In this document: in pieces, positions 62,794 through 64,000 of the stretch
Layout of the letters: each line of letters opens with the position of its first letter
Numbering within the stretch: the stretch's first letter is position 1
NCBI RefSeq assembly: GCF_000373565.1
Contig: NZ_KB891852.1
Location: forward strand, 1 to 64,000
From: Streptomyces sp. HmicA12
Lineage (GTDB): Bacteria; Actinomycetota; Actinomycetes; Streptomycetales; Streptomycetaceae
Direction: 5' to 3'
Length of the DNA: 64,000 nucleotides
The notes under the pieces: model-generated
Seen by the model: only the letters and a program-made list of their open reading frames with translations
Told to the model about the DNA's origin: nothing
The model's database searches: none
Made by a program: the position numbers and the translations under genes

Positions 62794-64000
62794 TCACACC
62801 TGGATCGCGGCGAGTTGGGCCTTCACCTCGTCGGGGTCCAGGCGCACGGTGTCGTCGTCGGTGGGGGTGTCCTTGTCCGTGGCCGGCGCCTCGTCCTCGT
62901 CGTCGGGGTCCTCCAGGTCGGTGTCGGCGGCCGAGTCGTGGGGCTCGTCGTACGGGTCGTCCCACAGGTCGATGCCGTTGGCGGCCGCGGCCGAGGACGA
63001 CGGGGCGGGCAGTGTCTCCGCGTCGTCGTCGACGGGCACGTCCATGCCCTTCTTGGAGAGCGCGGCGAGGAGTTCGGCGAGGGGGTCGCGGATGGGCTCC
63101 AGTTGCTCGGCGTCGTCGGCGGCCCGGACGCAGGCGGTGGCGTCGGCCAGGGCGGTTACGGCAGGCTGCACGAGTCGACTGTCGGTGGTCTCCTCCTCGT
63201 CGGCGGTGCGCGCCGGGCCCCGGTCGGGGATGACGACGGTGGTCAGTTCGACGGGTTCGGGTGTGCCGAGGGCGACTTCGGGGCCGCTCGCGTCGTACGA
63301 CACGGCGTACGTAGCCTCCTCGCCGCCGTCCTGGTGCACGGAGACGATGACGCGGTCGGGGTAGGTGGCCTCCACGCACGTCCAGATGCCTGGCTCGGTG
63401 GCGAGTAGGCGGCGTACGGCGCCCGCGACGCGGTCGCGTATCTCCTCGTAGGAGGCGGGGAGCGGCTGGATCGGGGTCACGGCAACTTCTCCTGTGGTGA
63501 TGCGGGCCTTCGCTTCGAGGACGGTGACGCGGGCGCTCTTGTGGTTGAGGGCGCGGCGGGTGGCGGGGTGTGCCGATTTCGCTTCGAGGACGGCGGCCCG
63601 GGCGGTCTTCGCCTCGGTGCTCGCACGCGGACCAAGATCGTTCTTGCCCAATTGTGCAAATCCGGGTGCCAGGTCGACGGTGTCAATGGCGGGGCCGGTG
63701 AGGCGTACAGGGGTGGCGTCAATGCCGCGGACGACGTGCACGGTGTCGAACGCGACGGGGATCGCGGGCACGGCGGGCACGTCGGCGGGCAGGTCGTAGC
63801 CGAGGGTGATGTGTGGGGTGTACCCGTGGTTGGTGCGCAGCGCGGAGCCCAGGGGCGATAGGGCGATGGCGTTGACGACGCGGGTGCGGAGTTCGGTCAG
63901 GCCGGGCACGTCGACGGGCACGAAAGTGGGCTCGCCGTTACCGGAGTCGGGGAAGCGGCCGATGCCGCCGATCTGCCCGGATAGCGGCTCGAAGCCGTCG
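62794..64000 (-). CDS. 2'-5' RNA ligase-like (2H) head-region protein, partial
   Basis: The reading frame continues off the right edge, so the N-terminus is missing; in the last 80 bases it reads GFEPLSGQIGGIGRFP and on into FVPVDVPGLTELRTRVVNAI, in the same frame. The visible N-terminal part resembles 2H phosphoesterases (YTPHITLGYDL is one HxTxGY-type motif). Then, in frame, comes copy 4 of the palindromic element (FAQLGKNDLG), an Ala/Lys helix, and an acidic C-terminal half (about 200 residues, YEEIRDRVAGAVRRLL to DEVKAQLAAIQV). Fused 2H domains are frequent in capsid-maturation or portal-neighbour proteins of Streptomyces phages. Confidence 0.75.
   Translation of the reverse strand, partial: DGFEPLSGQIGGIGRFPDSGNGEPTFVPVDVPGLTELRTRVVNAIALSPLGSALRTNHGYTPHITLGYDLPADVPAVPAIPVAFDTVHVVRGIDATPVRLTGPAIDTVDLAPGFAQLGKNDLGPRASTEAKTARAAVLEAKSAHPATRRALNHKSARVTVLEAKARITTGEVAVTPIQPLPASYEEIRDRVAGAVRRLLATEPGIWTCVEATYPDRVIVSVHQDGGEEATYAVSYDASGPEVALGTPEPVELTTVVIPDRGPARTADEEETTDSRLVQPAVTALADATACVRAADDAEQLEPIRDPLAELLAALSKKGMDVPVDDDAETLPAPSSSAAAANGIDLWDDPYDEPHDSAADTDLEDPDDEDEAPATDKDTPTDDDTVRLDPDEVKAQLAAIQV
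63633..63660 (-). repeat. Dispersed palindromic element, copy 4 (inside a gene)
   Basis: On the minus strand TTGCACAATTGGGCAAG then AACGATCTTGG, identical over 28 bp to copy 1. Read in frame as AQLGKNDLG within the head gene, at the joint of two domains. Confidence 0.85.

Overview
The window is high-GC actinobacterial DNA, almost certainly Streptomyces. It opens with the end of an rRNA operon (23S tail, 5S, terminator), a truncated DegT-type aminotransferase gene and a tRNA-Thr(GGT). It then runs through a chromosomal block whose order and proteins match the osaC / osaA-osaB / ftsK / RodZ-like / rimO / pgsA / cinA neighbourhood of Streptomyces (about 1-17.56 kb). These host genes cover osmotic-stress signalling (OsaC, OsaA, OsaB), chromosome translocation at septation (FtsK), ribosome modification (RimO), phospholipid synthesis (PgsA) and nucleotide repair (CinA C-terminal domain).

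Immediately downstream of cinA a large siphovirus-type prophage begins and continues past the right edge of the window. The left end carries a tyrosine integrase, a small excisionase and a small DNA-binding protein (17.56-20.1 kb), then a plus-strand cassette of an ECF sigma factor, a small overlapping gene and a one-pass membrane protein with a Pro/Thr-rich tail (20.3-23.0 kb). Next come minus-strand ssb, a GH25 endolysin, an HTH protein and a ParB-domain protein (23.1-25.8 kb). The plus-strand early block (26.3-32.5 kb) holds a replication module (winged-helix protein, DnaD-like initiator, DnaC-like loader), a DUF2637/SpdB-like membrane protein and a Sak4-like RecA-fold ATPase. From 32.5 to 33.25 kb there is an extraordinary array of about 37 GCGCGCC/GGCGCGCC motifs. 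The rest, 33.2-64 kb, is a minus-strand late operon read right to left: 2'-5' RNA ligase-like head protein (partial), HK97-type capsid, connectors, major tail protein, frameshifted tail chaperones, tape measure, distal and minor tail proteins, a 1578-aa tail fibre, two small membrane (holin-like) proteins and an unknown duplicated protein. Portal and large terminase are not seen and should lie to the right.

Several insertions interrupt the late operon: two HNH endonuclease genes; a 2276-bp IS5-type element carrying a TetR regulator and a DUF1772 membrane protein as cargo, placed exactly in the overlapping stop codons of two convergent genes; a plus-strand cassette of membrane, small and pentapeptide-repeat proteins; and a plus-strand lipoprotein gene.

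Three sets of dispersed signals appear to belong to the phage. One is a start-associated motif (coding strand CGCGAC-R-Y-n-A-R) seen 14 times, at gaps before minus-strand genes. The second is an early leader with a hairpin whose loop is AGAGCGA, seen exactly three times, always after an AT-rich -10-like sequence. The third is a 27-bp palindrome-containing element, seen four times in the late region and once inside a reading frame. Together with the GGCGCGCC array, these are the parts of the window least explained by known features.
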